Part shown: positions 36,491-45,954 of the stretch, piece by piece
Position numbering within the stretch: the stretch's first letter is position 1
Layout: every line of letters starts with the position of its first letter
Source: Labilibaculum sp041595635
GTDB taxonomy: Bacteria > Bacteroidota > Bacteroidia > Bacteroidales > Marinifilaceae
Assembly (NCBI RefSeq): GCF_041595635.1
Contig: NZ_JBFHJW010000010.1
Location: 1 to 64,000, forward strand
Direction of reading: 5' to 3'
Length of the DNA: 64,000 nt
Notes under the pieces: generated by a model
Seen by the model: only the letters and a program-made list of their open reading frames with translations
Told to the model about the DNA's origin: nothing
The model's database searches: none
Translations under genes and position numbers: made by a program

Positions 36491-37822
36491 ATGAAAAATA
36501 TTCTGATCATTGGCGCTGGACTTTCAGCAAGCAGTTTAATTCATTATTTACTTTCACATTCCAACAAATACAATTGGAAAATAACTGTTGGAGATTTGTC
36601 TTTGGAAACCGCACAAAAAAAGGTTAATAATCATCCTAACGGCATCGCATTGCGCTTTAATTTAAAAGATTTAGAACAAAGAGCTACGGAAATTTCGACT
36701 GCTGATATTGTGATTAGTATGCTTCCTGCTTCCATGCACCCTATAGTGGCTCACGAATGCTTACGATACCGAAAACATCTACTAACACCATCTTATGTTT
36801 CTAATGAGATGATGGAATTGCACGAAGAAGCCAAAGAAAAAGGTTTGGTATTTCTCAATGAACTGGGTGTTGATCCTGGAATTGATCACATGTCGGCCAT
36901 GAAAGTGATCGATCAAATAAAAAAAAGAGGCGGTAAAATTACGCGCTTTCAATCTTTTTGTGGTGGATTAATCGCTTCAGACTGCGATAACAACCCATGG
37001 AACTACAAGTTTTCGTGGAATCCCCGAAATGTAATTGTAGCAGGACAAGGAACTGCGCAATTCAAAGAACAAGGACATTATAAATATGTTCCTTACAACA
37101 AACTATTCACAAATCTAAGGAAAACTCACATTCCTAATTATGGCGATTTCGAAGTTTATCCCAACAGGGATTCCCTTCAGTATTGTGATTTATATGAACT
37201 GCAAAATATTCCAAGCATTATTCGGGGAACAATGCGTCGTCCGGGATTTTCAGAAGCATGGAATGTTTTTGTTCAGTTAGGCTGCACCGATGATAGCTAT
37301 GAAATGAAAAATTCTCATTTACTTACTCACAAAAGCTTCCTAAATAGTTTTTTACCTGAAAGCAAAAAATCGATTGAAACCAATTTGGCCGACTATTTGC
37401 AAATAGATCCTCAATCTGTAGTTCTGGAAAAAATAAAATGGCTCGACCTGTTTTCCAATAAGATTGTAGGCATTCGCAATGCGAGTCCTGCAAAGATTCT
37501 TCAAAAAATTCTGGAACAAAAATGGGCTTTAGAAACCAACGACCGAGATTTATTGGTGATGCAACACCTTATCGATTTTGAAATTGATGGAGTAGAGAAA
37601 AGGATCACTTCATCGATGGCCTACGAAGGAACAGATCGTGAGCACACAGCCATGTCGTACACAGTAGGAACACCACTGGCAATAGCCACCAAACTAGTAG
37701 CAACGAATAAAATTGAATTGCGAGGAGTTCACATTCCAACTTCTCCTAAACTATATGAACCCATTTTAAAAGAACTGGAAAAATTACATGTGAAATTTGT
37801 TGAGGAAGAAACAAATTTATAA
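36491..37822 (+). CDS. Saccharopine dehydrogenase-like protein
   Basis: 443 residues. Rossmann start ILIIGAGLSASSLIHYLL, ADIVISMLPASMHP near residue 80, and NELGVDPGIDHMSAM near 128 are hallmarks of the saccharopine reductase (LYS9) type. In yeast and plants these enzymes join 2-aminoadipate semialdehyde and glutamate; bacterial versions may act in lysine degradation or related amino acid metabolism. The C-terminal domain is complete. Neighbours give no pathway clue. Confidence 0.9.
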   Translation: MKNILIIGAGLSASSLIHYLLSHSNKYNWKITVGDLSLETAQKKVNNHPNGIALRFNLKDLEQRATEISTADIVISMLPASMHPIVAHECLRYRKHLLTPSYVSNEMMELHEEAKEKGLVFLNELGVDPGIDHMSAMKVIDQIKKRGGKITRFQSFCGGLIASDCDNNPWNYKFSWNPRNVIVAGQGTAQFKEQGHYKYVPYNKLFTNLRKTHIPNYGDFEVYPNRDSLQYCDLYELQNIPSIIRGTMRRPGFSEAWNVFVQLGCTDDSYEMKNSHLLTHKSFLNSFLPESKKSIETNLADYLQIDPQSVVLEKIKWLDLFSNKIVGIRNASPAKILQKILEQKWALETNDRDLLVMQHLIDFEIDGVEKRITSSMAYEGTDREHTAMSYTVGTPLAIATKLVATNKIELRGVHIPTSPKLYEPILKELEKLHVKFVEEETNL

Positions 37823-37904
37823 AGCATTAGACCGAATAAGTACAAGCTTTTGAAAGAGATCGTGCTGTTTTTTTATATTTTTGATCCATATCAAAATAAA
37901 ATAC

Positions 37905-38657
37905 ATGTCGCGTTTCTTACCCTTTGCATTTTTAATGAGCCTTCTTACGATTAATTCTTGCTCAATAAAAAACCAATACACAAGCTATTGGCAAGACCAA
38001 AGAAATTTCAATTCTGAAATTTATACTCAAACAGCCGCAAATTTTTACGATTCCGACAACAAAATAAGTCTTAAAGTTTTTAATAACGATGAATACCTCG
38101 ATCTCGTTATTGAAACCAATTCGTCTCATACTCTACGTAAAATATACAATTTAGGTCTTAGCATTTGGATCGATTCTGCTGGAAAACTGAAAAATAATTA
38201 TGCAATAAACTACCCTTTACCTGGTGAAATTCAATTTTCTGAGGAACAATTCAGAGTCTATTTACGTCAGTTTTCGCTAACGAAACTAAATGAAGAATTT
38301 ATGGATCGTTTTCAGAATTTTGAACGGGTTAATATGACGAAAAACGAAATCACCACTTTGCATGTTTCAGAAAACACTCCCACCTATCAATTTAACATTT
38401 GCACAAAACAAGAAGTTCTATTTAGCTATCATCTCCGTATTTCGCTGAATGAACTTTATCCTAAAAACCAAACAGAAAAAGAAGAAATAAGCATTGGAAT
38501 TGCTAATGTGAATGATGCAAATGAGGTTTATGAATCTTCTTTAAGCAGCAAAGAATATATTAATCAACGCCTGAATGCACTCAAAGCTGGCTACAATCAA
38601 AATCCGATGGAACTTTCAGAAAGTTGGGTGAATTTTAAAATTAGCCAACAACCCTAA
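37905..38657 (+). CDS. Lipoprotein of unknown function
   Basis: 250 residues from the ATG at 37905, chosen because it begins a lipoprotein signal with Cys19 (LLTINSCS); an in-frame ATG at 37881 would add 8 charged residues before it. The mature part is beta-rich and lacks any domain I recognise (motifs such as WIDSAGKLKNNY and YHLRISLNELYP). It overlaps by 4 bases the end of the convergent trmN6-like gene. Confidence 0.8.
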   Translation: MSRFLPFAFLMSLLTINSCSIKNQYTSYWQDQRNFNSEIYTQTAANFYDSDNKISLKVFNNDEYLDLVIETNSSHTLRKIYNLGLSIWIDSAGKLKNNYAINYPLPGEIQFSEEQFRVYLRQFSLTKLNEEFMDRFQNFERVNMTKNEITTLHVSENTPTYQFNICTKQEVLFSYHLRISLNELYPKNQTEKEEISIGIANVNDANEVYESSLSSKEYINQRLNALKAGYNQNPMELSESWVNFKISQQP

Positions 38658-39373
38658 AACTTCAAATAAAACTCTTTCGTCAACTCGATATAAGCAGGAG
38701 AATACACATGCCTTTGTCCATTTTCCACTACTAACTCGGAATATTCTGGCTCGCACTTCTGTAAAGCAAATTCTAACAAAAATCGTTTAGCGGACTTTCC
38801 AGGATTAGGAAGAACTGCACATTTCCTTTTCAAATAAAAACCTGTTAATCGAGCCAATCTCACAAAATATTCTCCTTCATCCACAGGCAAAATAAGCGAT
38901 AAAGTTCCTGATTCGGATAATTGTGCTAAAGCACCAGATAATAATTCCTCGAAAGGTAAATGATCGGCATGACGAGCTTGAGTGCGGGATTCATTTTTTG
39001 CTTTTAAACCATTCAAAAAATAAGGTGGATTGCTAACAATAAGATCGTATTTTTGCTGATTTGTAAGGCTAAAGTCCTGAAACGACGAATGAAAAGCATT
39101 TAAGCGTGATGACCACCTACATTTGGTAAAATTATCAACAGCTTGCTCATAAGAAGAAGATTCTATTTCAACAGCATCGATCATTACCTCCGATTGACTT
39201 CTTTGAGCAATCATGATTGCAATGAGACCACTTCCTGTTCCCAGATCTAATATGTGTTTGGCCTGAGAAATATCAGTCCACGCGCCAAGCAGCACACCAT
39301 CTGTACCTACTTTCATTGCCGATCCTTCCTGATTGATCCGAAATTGCTTAAAGTCGAAATAATTATTGGCCAT
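38654..39373 (-). CDS. trmN6: tRNA1(Val) (adenine37-N6)-methyltransferase
   Basis: 239 residues. Class I methyltransferase: SAM-binding DLGTGSGLIAIMIAQ near residue 40 and the N6-adenine motif SNPPYF near 113. The N-terminal FKQFRINQEGSAMKVGTDGVLLGAW is characteristic of the YfiC/TrmN6 group, given in two parts: FKQFRINQ and MKVGTDGVLLGAW. It modifies A37 of tRNA-Val. Last gene of a five-gene cluster, 5 bases after TIGR02757. Confidence 0.9.
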   Translation of the reverse strand: MANNYFDFKQFRINQEGSAMKVGTDGVLLGAWTDISQAKHILDLGTGSGLIAIMIAQRSQSEVMIDAVEIESSSYEQAVDNFTKCRWSSRLNAFHSSFQDFSLTNQQKYDLIVSNPPYFLNGLKAKNESRTQARHADHLPFEELLSGALAQLSESGTLSLILPVDEGEYFVRLARLTGFYLKRKCAVLPNPGKSAKRFLLEFALQKCEPEYSELVVENGQRHVYSPAYIELTKEFYLKF

Positions 39374-39378
39374 GTAAT

Positions 39379-40161
39379 TTAAAATTTCTCAAATGCACCC
39401 AATCCAAACAGCGCATAATCGTATTTAATTGGATCTTTAGCATCGAATTTTCTAAGATTTTTAGTGATCTCATCAACGGCCAACCAATCGTTTTGTTTTC
39501 GTTTTAGTAAACCTAACTTTCGTCCTACATTACCAGTATGAACATCCAAAGGCAAATACAAATCAGCTGCTGAAATTTGATTCCAAAGACCAAAATCGAC
39601 AGCTCTATCATCTTTACGAACCATCCAACGCAGAAACATATTCAGCCTTTTAGCTGATGATTTTTTCAATACATTTGAAATGTGTTTCTGACTTCGGTCC
39701 AAATGCTCTACCTCGAAAAAAACAGATCGAAAATGAGCCAATGCGTCTTTAATTCCATCCAAACGACCCATCCCATCTGCAAATACTTGCTCAAGTCCTC
39801 CCTTATTTTGGTAGATGTTTTGCAAAGATTTCAGAAAGAAAACACAATCATCGCCATTGAAAGTGCGGTGTTTGAATTCCCGAAAAACATCAAAATCAGC
39901 CTGTGTAGCATTTAGAATAAATTCGTAGGGTTGCTGCTCCATCCTATCCATCAGCCACTTGGCATTTCGAATGATAGTAGGCCGCTGTCCCCAAGCAATG
40001 CTAGCACTCAGAAAACCGGCAATTTCTACATCTTCTTTCTTCGTAAAAGCTCTTGGTATTTGAATAGGATCTGTTTCGATAAAGGATTCCCGATTGTATA
40101 AATCAGCCTTTTCATCCAGAAATTCGTTAAGATCTCTAAAAGTAAAATTAGTTGTCTTCAT
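39379..40161 (-). CDS. TIGR02757-family protein
   Basis: 260 residues from the Met at 40161 (MKTTNFTF); an upstream in-frame Met at 40173 overlaps the ABC gene more. It matches TIGR02757 (DUF2400), a Bacteroidota protein of unknown function distantly like HhH DNA glycosylases: FLSASIAWGQRPTII near 55, and PLDVHTGNVGRKLGLL near 210. Cytoplasmic. It overlaps the 3' end of the lolD-like gene by 14 bases, implying coupled translation. Confidence 0.85.
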   Translation of the reverse strand: MKTTNFTFRDLNEFLDEKADLYNRESFIETDPIQIPRAFTKKEDVEIAGFLSASIAWGQRPTIIRNAKWLMDRMEQQPYEFILNATQADFDVFREFKHRTFNGDDCVFFLKSLQNIYQNKGGLEQVFADGMGRLDGIKDALAHFRSVFFEVEHLDRSQKHISNVLKKSSAKRLNMFLRWMVRKDDRAVDFGLWNQISAADLYLPLDVHTGNVGRKLGLLKRKQNDWLAVDEITKNLRKFDAKDPIKYDYALFGLGAFEKF

Positions 40162-40807
40162 CAACCAAACCATCTGAAATTACAATTTTACGATCTGACA
40201 TTTCTGCCAATTCTGCATCGTGAGTCACAATCACAAAAGTTTGATGAAAGCGATCACGTAAAGTGAAAAACAATTCGTGCAATTCCTGACGAGTTTTAGA
40301 ATCTAAATTTCCCGAAGGCTCATCGGCTAAAATAACAATTGGATCGTTAATCAAAGCTCTGGCCACAGCCACTCGTTGCTTCTCTCCTCCCGAAAGTTCC
40401 GATGGTTTATGATGGAATCGATGCCCAAGGTTAAGCATCTGCAGCAATTCTTTTGCTTTCTCGTTGGCTTCGGACCTCGATTTTTTAGCGATGTATGCAG
40501 GAATGCACACGTTCTCTAAGGCTGTAAATTCGGGCAATAAATGATGAAACTGAAATACGAAACCTATGTTGGAATTCCGAAATGCCGATAGCTCTTTTTC
40601 ATTGTAGGAAGTAATATCCACACCATCAAAAAAAACCTTGCCCTCATCGGGCCGATCCAATGTGCCTAGTATTTGCAGTAGAGTTGTTTTACCCGCTCCA
40701 CTAGCTCCCACCACCGAAACGATTTCTCCTTTGGCAATACTTAGGTCAATTCCTTTCAGAACATCAACCGATCCAAAACTTTTCTTGATTTGATGAGCAT
40801 CTATCAT
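40148..40807 (-). CDS. ABC transporter ATPase, LolD-like
   Basis: 219 residues. Walker A GASGAGKTT near 34, signature LSGGEKQRVAVARAL near 140, Walker B VILADEPSGNLD, and H-loop VTHD near 200. Short length and sequence place it in the MacB/LolD group that serves lipoprotein release or FtsX-like permeases. No permease partner gene is adjacent, so LolCE must be elsewhere. Part of the tatA cluster, 10 bases after the antiporter gene. Confidence 0.9.
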   Translation of the reverse strand: MIDAHQIKKSFGSVDVLKGIDLSIAKGEIVSVVGASGAGKTTLLQILGTLDRPDEGKVFFDGVDITSYNEKELSAFRNSNIGFVFQFHHLLPEFTALENVCIPAYIAKKSRSEANEKAKELLQMLNLGHRFHHKPSELSGGEKQRVAVARALINDPIVILADEPSGNLDSKTRQELHELFFTLRDRFHQTFVIVTHDAELAEMSDRKIVISDGLVDEDN

Positions 40808-40817
40808 ACAGATTGAA

Positions 40818-41753
40818 TTATTTAGCGAAAACGATGTATACGTAGCTTACATACACCGAAAGAAGTAAAAAACCTTTCCAACGATGTAATTTCCCGTTGT
40901 GAACAGGTAAAATCAGTAAAAACAAAAGGAAAGATACGCCCAACATGATCAAAAGATCAAAGGTAATAATCGGTTGAGTGATAAATATATTTTTGATAAT
41001 GGAGGTTACACCCAACACACCGCAAATATTGAATATATTGGATCCAATGATGTTACCAACCGAAATATCCATCTCTTTTTTATAAGCCGCAACAGCAGAA
41101 GTTGCCAATTCGGGCACCGAGGTTCCAAAAGCGACCAAAGTTAAGCCAACAACACGTTCACTCACCCCAAAATTGAGGGCTATATTTTTCGCACTTCCTA
41201 CTAGTAAATTAGCCCCATAATACAAACCAACCGAGGCTATAACAATTAACAGGAAAGACACAAACATAGAGTATTTTGCACTTCTGAATTCTATGGCTGC
41301 CCCTCTATTTTCTGTCCTCGATTTCCAAATGGTCCACACCATAAACCCAATCAAGATAGCTACAAAAATAATCCCTTCGTAGGTTTCTAAGTGTTGATTC
41401 AAAACAAAAAGATAAAAAAGAAGAGAAGCCCCCATCATGAAAGGCCAATCGAATATAATGGAATTACTTCGAACTGGCAGAGGCATTAGAATAGCCGTAA
41501 AACCCAAAACAAGGGCAATATTAGCAATATTTGAACCTACCACATTACCGATAGCAATATCAGGACTACCATGTAAAGCCGCATCTAAACTCACAAAAAG
41601 TTCGGGTGCTGAAGTTCCAAAAGAAACCACAGTAACTCCCACAACTAAAGTGGATATTTTGAAATGCGAGGATAAGGCTACACCACCTTTCACAAGCAAG
41701 TCTCCGCTATACAACAAGATAACGAAACCGAGAAATAAATATAAATAGTCCAT
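40818..41753 (-). CDS. Calcium/sodium antiporter, CaCA family (YrbG-like)
   Basis: 311 residues from the Met at 41753 (MDYLYLFLG); an upstream in-frame ATG at 41774 gives a less likely polar lead. Ten hydrophobic segments with the two inverted alpha repeats: SFGTSAPELFVSLDAALHG then GNVVGSNIANIALVLG in the first half, and VAFGTSVPELATS then GNIIGSNIFNICGVLG in the second. These repeats bind the ions. It would exchange sodium for calcium across the inner membrane. Confidence 0.93.
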   Translation of the reverse strand: MDYLYLFLGFVILLYSGDLLVKGGVALSSHFKISTLVVGVTVVSFGTSAPELFVSLDAALHGSPDIAIGNVVGSNIANIALVLGFTAILMPLPVRSNSIIFDWPFMMGASLLFYLFVLNQHLETYEGIIFVAILIGFMVWTIWKSRTENRGAAIEFRSAKYSMFVSFLLIVIASVGLYYGANLLVGSAKNIALNFGVSERVVGLTLVAFGTSVPELATSAVAAYKKEMDISVGNIIGSNIFNICGVLGVTSIIKNIFITQPIITFDLLIMLGVSFLLFLLILPVHNGKLHRWKGFLLLSVYVSYVYIVFAK

Positions 41754-41812
41754 TGAATAAAAAAAATTCCACACAAGCTTATGGGTGGAATGATAAAACC
41801 TGAAATACGGAA

Positions 41813-42040
41813 TTACAACTTCTTGTTTAAGTCATCCTTAAATTCCTTAATATGATCGAGAACTTCTGTTTCTTTTCTGATCTCGCTTTTAATGTCCTCC
41901 GTTGCTCTTTTAAACTCCTTCATTCCTTTGCCCAAACCTTGAGCCAACTCAGGAATTTTTTTTGATCCGAATAACAACAGAACAACCAACACCACCACAA
42001 CTATTTCAGCGCCACTAATAAATAAAAGAATCTGATTCAT
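41813..42040 (-). CDS. tatA: Twin-arginine translocase subunit TatA/E
   Basis: 75 residues. One N-terminal transmembrane helix, the conserved LFGSKKIPELAQGLGKGM amphipathic helix start, and a charged C-terminal tail. It forms the Tat pore that exports folded proteins; tatC is not in the window. Head of the cluster ending with trmN6. Confidence 0.92.
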   Translation of the reverse strand: MNQILLFISGAEIVVVVLVVLLLFGSKKIPELAQGLGKGMKEFKRATEDIKSEIRKETEVLDHIKEFKDDLNKKL

Positions 42041-42126
42041 TTGATTGATATTTTTAACAAAGATACCGAAGAAATTTCAAATCAAGGATATGGATTGCAA
42101 TTCGATTTAAAGGAAAGCAAAAAAAA

Positions 42127-42154
42127 ATCCCTCGAACCAAACGATTCGAGGGAT
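42127..42154 (-). terminator. Terminator downstream of secDF
   Basis: Perfect 10-bp stem ATCCCTCGAA / TTCGAGGGAT with an 8-base loop; the minus-strand T-run is TTTTTTT. Confidence 0.75.
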
Positions 42155-42175
42155 GAATTTAGAATAAAATTCTAA

Positions 42176-45154
42176 TTATTTTTTCTTTTTAGCAGCTACT
42201 TTCTGGATACGTAAGCTTGTATCGTAAGAAATTGGAGTCGCAATAAATAGAGACGAATATGTACCTACTAAAACCCCTACTAATAAGGCGAATGTAAATC
42301 CTTGAATTGAAGTTCCACCGAAAAGGAAGATAGCCAACAACACTACAAAAGTAGATAAGGAAGTACTAAAGGTACGGCGCAAAGTACTGTTTAATGCACT
42401 ATCCACAACCTCAACACGATCACGTTTTGAATACAATCCAATATACTCACGAATACGGTCAAATACAACCACGGTATCATTAATCGAATAACCTACCACC
42501 GTAAGAATCGCTGCAATAAAGGCCTGGTCAACTTCAAGTGAGAATGGCAACCATCCGTAACACAAAGAGAAAATACCCAATACAATAATTGAATCATGTG
42601 CCAAGGCAGCAATCGCACCTAAACCATATTGCCAATTCGAGAAACGAATCATGATGTAAAGGAAAATAACCAACAATGCAAATAGGATTGACCAAACTGC
42701 TGATTGACGAATATCATCGGCAATAGTAGGACCCACTTTTTGTGACATTTTTCTGTTCACTTCAAGAAATTGAGTTTTAGAAGCACCATTCAAATAAGGT
42801 TTTAAACCTGTGTAAAGCAAGTTTTCAATCTCATCATCAACTTCATTTCCTGATTCCTCAATTTTATATTTTGTAGCAATTTTCACCTGAGAACTTCCAC
42901 CAAATGTTTTCACTTCAGGAGCATGTCCAAATTCTGCTTCTAAAGATTTAGCAATATCTTCAACAACTACATCCTGATCGAAAGCAACAACATATGTTCT
43001 ACCTCCTGTAAAATCGATACCTTGATTCAATCCTCTAGTTGCAAGAGATCCAATACTTACAAGAAGTGCGATACTAGAAATTACATAAAATATTTTTCTT
43101 TTCTCAAGAAATTTGATCTGCGTATTTCGCAACCAAGTATCAGTAAACTTAGTGGTGAAAGTAATTTTACGATTACGTTTCAAAGAAGCTTCAATAATCA
43201 ATCGAGTAATGAAAATTGCAGCGAATAAAGAAGAAAAAATACCAATTACCAAAGTGGTAGCGAAACCTTTAATTGGACCTTCACCAAAAAGGTAAAGAAT
43301 AACACCAGTTAAAAGAGTTGTGATGTTACCATCGATAATTGCAGAATAAGCATTGTTATATCCATCAGTAATAGCAAGGCTTAATCCTTTACCACCCTTC
43401 ATTTCTTCCTGAATACGCTCATAAATAAGTACGTTCGCATCAACCGACATACCAATTGTTAACACAATACCTGCGATTCCCGGTAAGGTTAACACCGCAC
43501 CTAAGGAAGCCAATATTCCAAAAATAAAGAACAAGTTAGCAATCAGAGCAATGTTTGCTGTAAGACCAGCACCTTTACTATAGAAGAAGAACATGTAAAC
43601 CAATACCAATACGAAAGCAATGATAAATGACCACATTCCTTTTTGAATGGATTCTTGTCCCAATGATGGTCCAACAACCTCATCAGCAATAATGTGAGCT
43701 GGAGCAGGTAATTTACCTGACTTTAATATGTTCGCAAGGTCTTTCGCCTCAGTGATCGTGAAATCACCACTAATACTAGACTGTCCACCTTTAATTTCGC
43801 TAATTACGTTTGGTGCAGAATAAACATATCCATCCAAAACAATTGCAATAGCACGTCCTACGTTATCTTTGGTTAAGCGAGCCCACACTTTTGCTCCTTC
43901 ACCACTCATACTCATTGAAACTTCGGCTTGTGCATTATTTTGATCGATTTGTTCACGAGCAGAAGTAACAGCATCACCATCTAAGGGAGCTCTACCATCT
44001 CGACTGGTTACTTTGATAGCAAACAATTCGAATACATTACCACCTTCATCGATAGATTTAACACCCCAGAAGAATTTCAAATTACGAGGCATTACAGAAT
44101 GAATCGCTGGCATTGCCAAAATTTGATTCACACGAGCAGTATCTTTAATATGAGACATACCAACCACAGCTTTTGAAGATCCTCTTTGTGTAGGATTCAA
44201 TACTGAAAACAGTGGGTATTTTTTTGCAATTTCTTGTGCATTAAGATCGGCCACAGAATCGGTAGCAGCACTCTCTTCAATTTTATCGAGCAAAGCAACA
44301 TCTTCAGTTGTTTCTTCTTTGGCAGCTGCAGGAGTTTCCTCGGCAACTTCTTCGGTAGCTTCAGCAGCGATATTGATTCCCACTAATCTTTCGTTAGCAG
44401 CATTTAAATACTGAGTAACTTCGCTAGCAGTATAAGTTTCCCAAAACTCAAGACTTGCAGTTCCTTGTAACAATTTACGTACACGAGCGGCATCTTTAAT
44501 TCCTGGAAGTTCAATAATTATACGACCTGAAACATCAGCTTTTTGAATATTTGGTTGAGCAACCCCAAAACGGTCAATACGAGAACGTAGAATATTAAAA
44601 GTATTATCGATAGCTGCATCAGCTTCTTCTTTAATCACTTTTAATACTTCAGCATTACTGGCTCCGAATGGAATTTTATCTTTCATCTCTAATGTACCAA
44701 AGATATCTGGAGACGATAATTGAGCATTTGGATTGATTGCTCCGAAGGCTTCCCCGAAAAGAGTCACAAAATCTTTCTGACTATCAGCTTGCATCGCTTT
44801 AGCTTTGGCTATAGCGGCAACAAAAGTTTCATCCTTGCTATCATTGGCCATGGCCTTAATAATATCAACAACAGAAACCTCCATGGTAACATTCATACCT
44901 CCCTTAAGGTCAAGACCAAGGTTCATCTCCAATTCCTTACATTCTTTGTAAGAATAATCTTTAATCCAAAAGAAATTATAAACTCCTTCACCCCTAATAG
45001 AGTCAAGATAAGCTTGTTCCTTCTTAATATCGCCAGCTCCGTATTCCTGAGCTGTCTTTTCCACTGATTTGGTAACGTAAGTAAATGTTAATTGATACAA
45101 ACTCACCAACGCAAAGACAATAGCGAGTAGACGAATCGCTCCTTTATTTCGCAT
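42176..45154 (-). CDS. secDF: Protein translocase SecDF fusion
   Basis: 992 residues, fusing SecD (about 1-640) and SecF (about 680-985), 12 transmembrane segments. SecD motifs include LGLDLKGGMNVTME near 78, the SRIDRFGVAQPNIQ region near 190 and GKLPAPA near 480; SecF shows GIDFTGGRTYVV near 715 and SINDTVVVFDRIRE near 890. A low-complexity insert of Ala/Glu/Thr (about 270-310) sits in the SecD periplasmic domain. It uses proton motive force to help SecYEG release exported proteins. A -7-like TATATTTG lies at 45219-45226, but its -33 box is not at 19 bases. Confidence 0.97.
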   Translation of the reverse strand: MRNKGAIRLLAIVFALVSLYQLTFTYVTKSVEKTAQEYGAGDIKKEQAYLDSIRGEGVYNFFWIKDYSYKECKELEMNLGLDLKGGMNVTMEVSVVDIIKAMANDSKDETFVAAIAKAKAMQADSQKDFVTLFGEAFGAINPNAQLSSPDIFGTLEMKDKIPFGASNAEVLKVIKEEADAAIDNTFNILRSRIDRFGVAQPNIQKADVSGRIIIELPGIKDAARVRKLLQGTASLEFWETYTASEVTQYLNAANERLVGINIAAEATEEVAEETPAAAKEETTEDVALLDKIEESAATDSVADLNAQEIAKKYPLFSVLNPTQRGSSKAVVGMSHIKDTARVNQILAMPAIHSVMPRNLKFFWGVKSIDEGGNVFELFAIKVTSRDGRAPLDGDAVTSAREQIDQNNAQAEVSMSMSGEGAKVWARLTKDNVGRAIAIVLDGYVYSAPNVISEIKGGQSSISGDFTITEAKDLANILKSGKLPAPAHIIADEVVGPSLGQESIQKGMWSFIIAFVLVLVYMFFFYSKGAGLTANIALIANLFFIFGILASLGAVLTLPGIAGIVLTIGMSVDANVLIYERIQEEMKGGKGLSLAITDGYNNAYSAIIDGNITTLLTGVILYLFGEGPIKGFATTLVIGIFSSLFAAIFITRLIIEASLKRNRKITFTTKFTDTWLRNTQIKFLEKRKIFYVISSIALLVSIGSLATRGLNQGIDFTGGRTYVVAFDQDVVVEDIAKSLEAEFGHAPEVKTFGGSSQVKIATKYKIEESGNEVDDEIENLLYTGLKPYLNGASKTQFLEVNRKMSQKVGPTIADDIRQSAVWSILFALLVIFLYIMIRFSNWQYGLGAIAALAHDSIIVLGIFSLCYGWLPFSLEVDQAFIAAILTVVGYSINDTVVVFDRIREYIGLYSKRDRVEVVDSALNSTLRRTFSTSLSTFVVLLAIFLFGGTSIQGFTFALLVGVLVGTYSSLFIATPISYDTSLRIQKVAAKKKK

Positions 45155-45305
45155 GTGTTTAGGTTTATTTAATTCTTAAATTATGTGGTATTTTATATTT
45201 CTAACCGCAAATAACGCACAAATATATTAAATTTTTTCAAATTCCTTTGTTCAATAATCTCAAGCATTTTATGCGTTTTTCCTTGCCTTCCTCAATCCGT
45301 AGGGT

Positions 45306-45734
45306 TCAAAGAATTTCCAATTGTAAAATTTCACTCTTATAATTGATAATTGCCTGGTGCTTTACCAAAAAATCGCTCCCTAGTAATCCGCAAATTTCCC
45401 TTTGACAATGCTCCTTGTACATTTCATTGATGCCTGACAGATCAATTAGGGCACAATGAAAATCGCGAAGTTGAAGACCACCTAATTGGAATGAATCTAT
45501 CTTAACCATTTCGGTATTTAAACTGCCTTCTCCCAAGCCTCGCGATTGCATTTCGCTGGTTTGTTCCCCTAATAATTCGTAAGCCGGCACAAAATTACGA
45601 TCCAATACGGTTTTTGAAGCTCCAGTGTCAATAACCAAATCGCCAAAATGACTCTGGTTAACTTTACAACTTACCAAAAGATGATAACTTTCGTTTTCGA
45701 GTTCAATAATCTCAATAGGAATTTCTATTTTCAT
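45306..45734 (-). CDS. Retropepsin-like aspartic protease
   Basis: 142 residues. The active-site motif is DLVIDTGASKTVLD (Asp37), and GLLGSDFLVKH near 115 matches the second conserved region of retropepsin-like aspartyl proteases. Bacterial relatives are dimeric. No signal peptide, so probably cytoplasmic. Unknown substrate. Confidence 0.85.
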   Translation of the reverse strand: MKIEIPIEIIELENESYHLLVSCKVNQSHFGDLVIDTGASKTVLDRNFVPAYELLGEQTSEMQSRGLGEGSLNTEMVKIDSFQLGGLQLRDFHCALIDLSGINEMYKEHCQREICGLLGSDFLVKHQAIINYKSEILQLEIL

Positions 45735-45894
45735 AGGCTTAAGGGAACAAAGGATAGCAAAGGTATCAAAAGAAGACTTATTTGTAGCATGAAAAGGTAC
45801 AAAAGCCTAAAAATGTGAACAAAATATCAATCTCAAGCTATGATAAAAACATAAATCAGCCAATTTTTCTATCTGAATAAAAATATTGCACAAA

Positions 45895-45925
45895 AAAAGG
45901 TTGACTCCCAGGGAGACAACCTTAT
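45895..45925 (-). terminator. Terminator of mdh
   Basis: Arms AAGGTTGACTCCC and GGGAGACAACCTT pair with one mismatch and a very short loop, followed on the minus strand by a T7 run. It lies 30 bases after the mdh stop. Confidence 0.7.
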
Positions 45926-45954
45926 TCTTTTGATCAATGAAAATATAGTAATTA

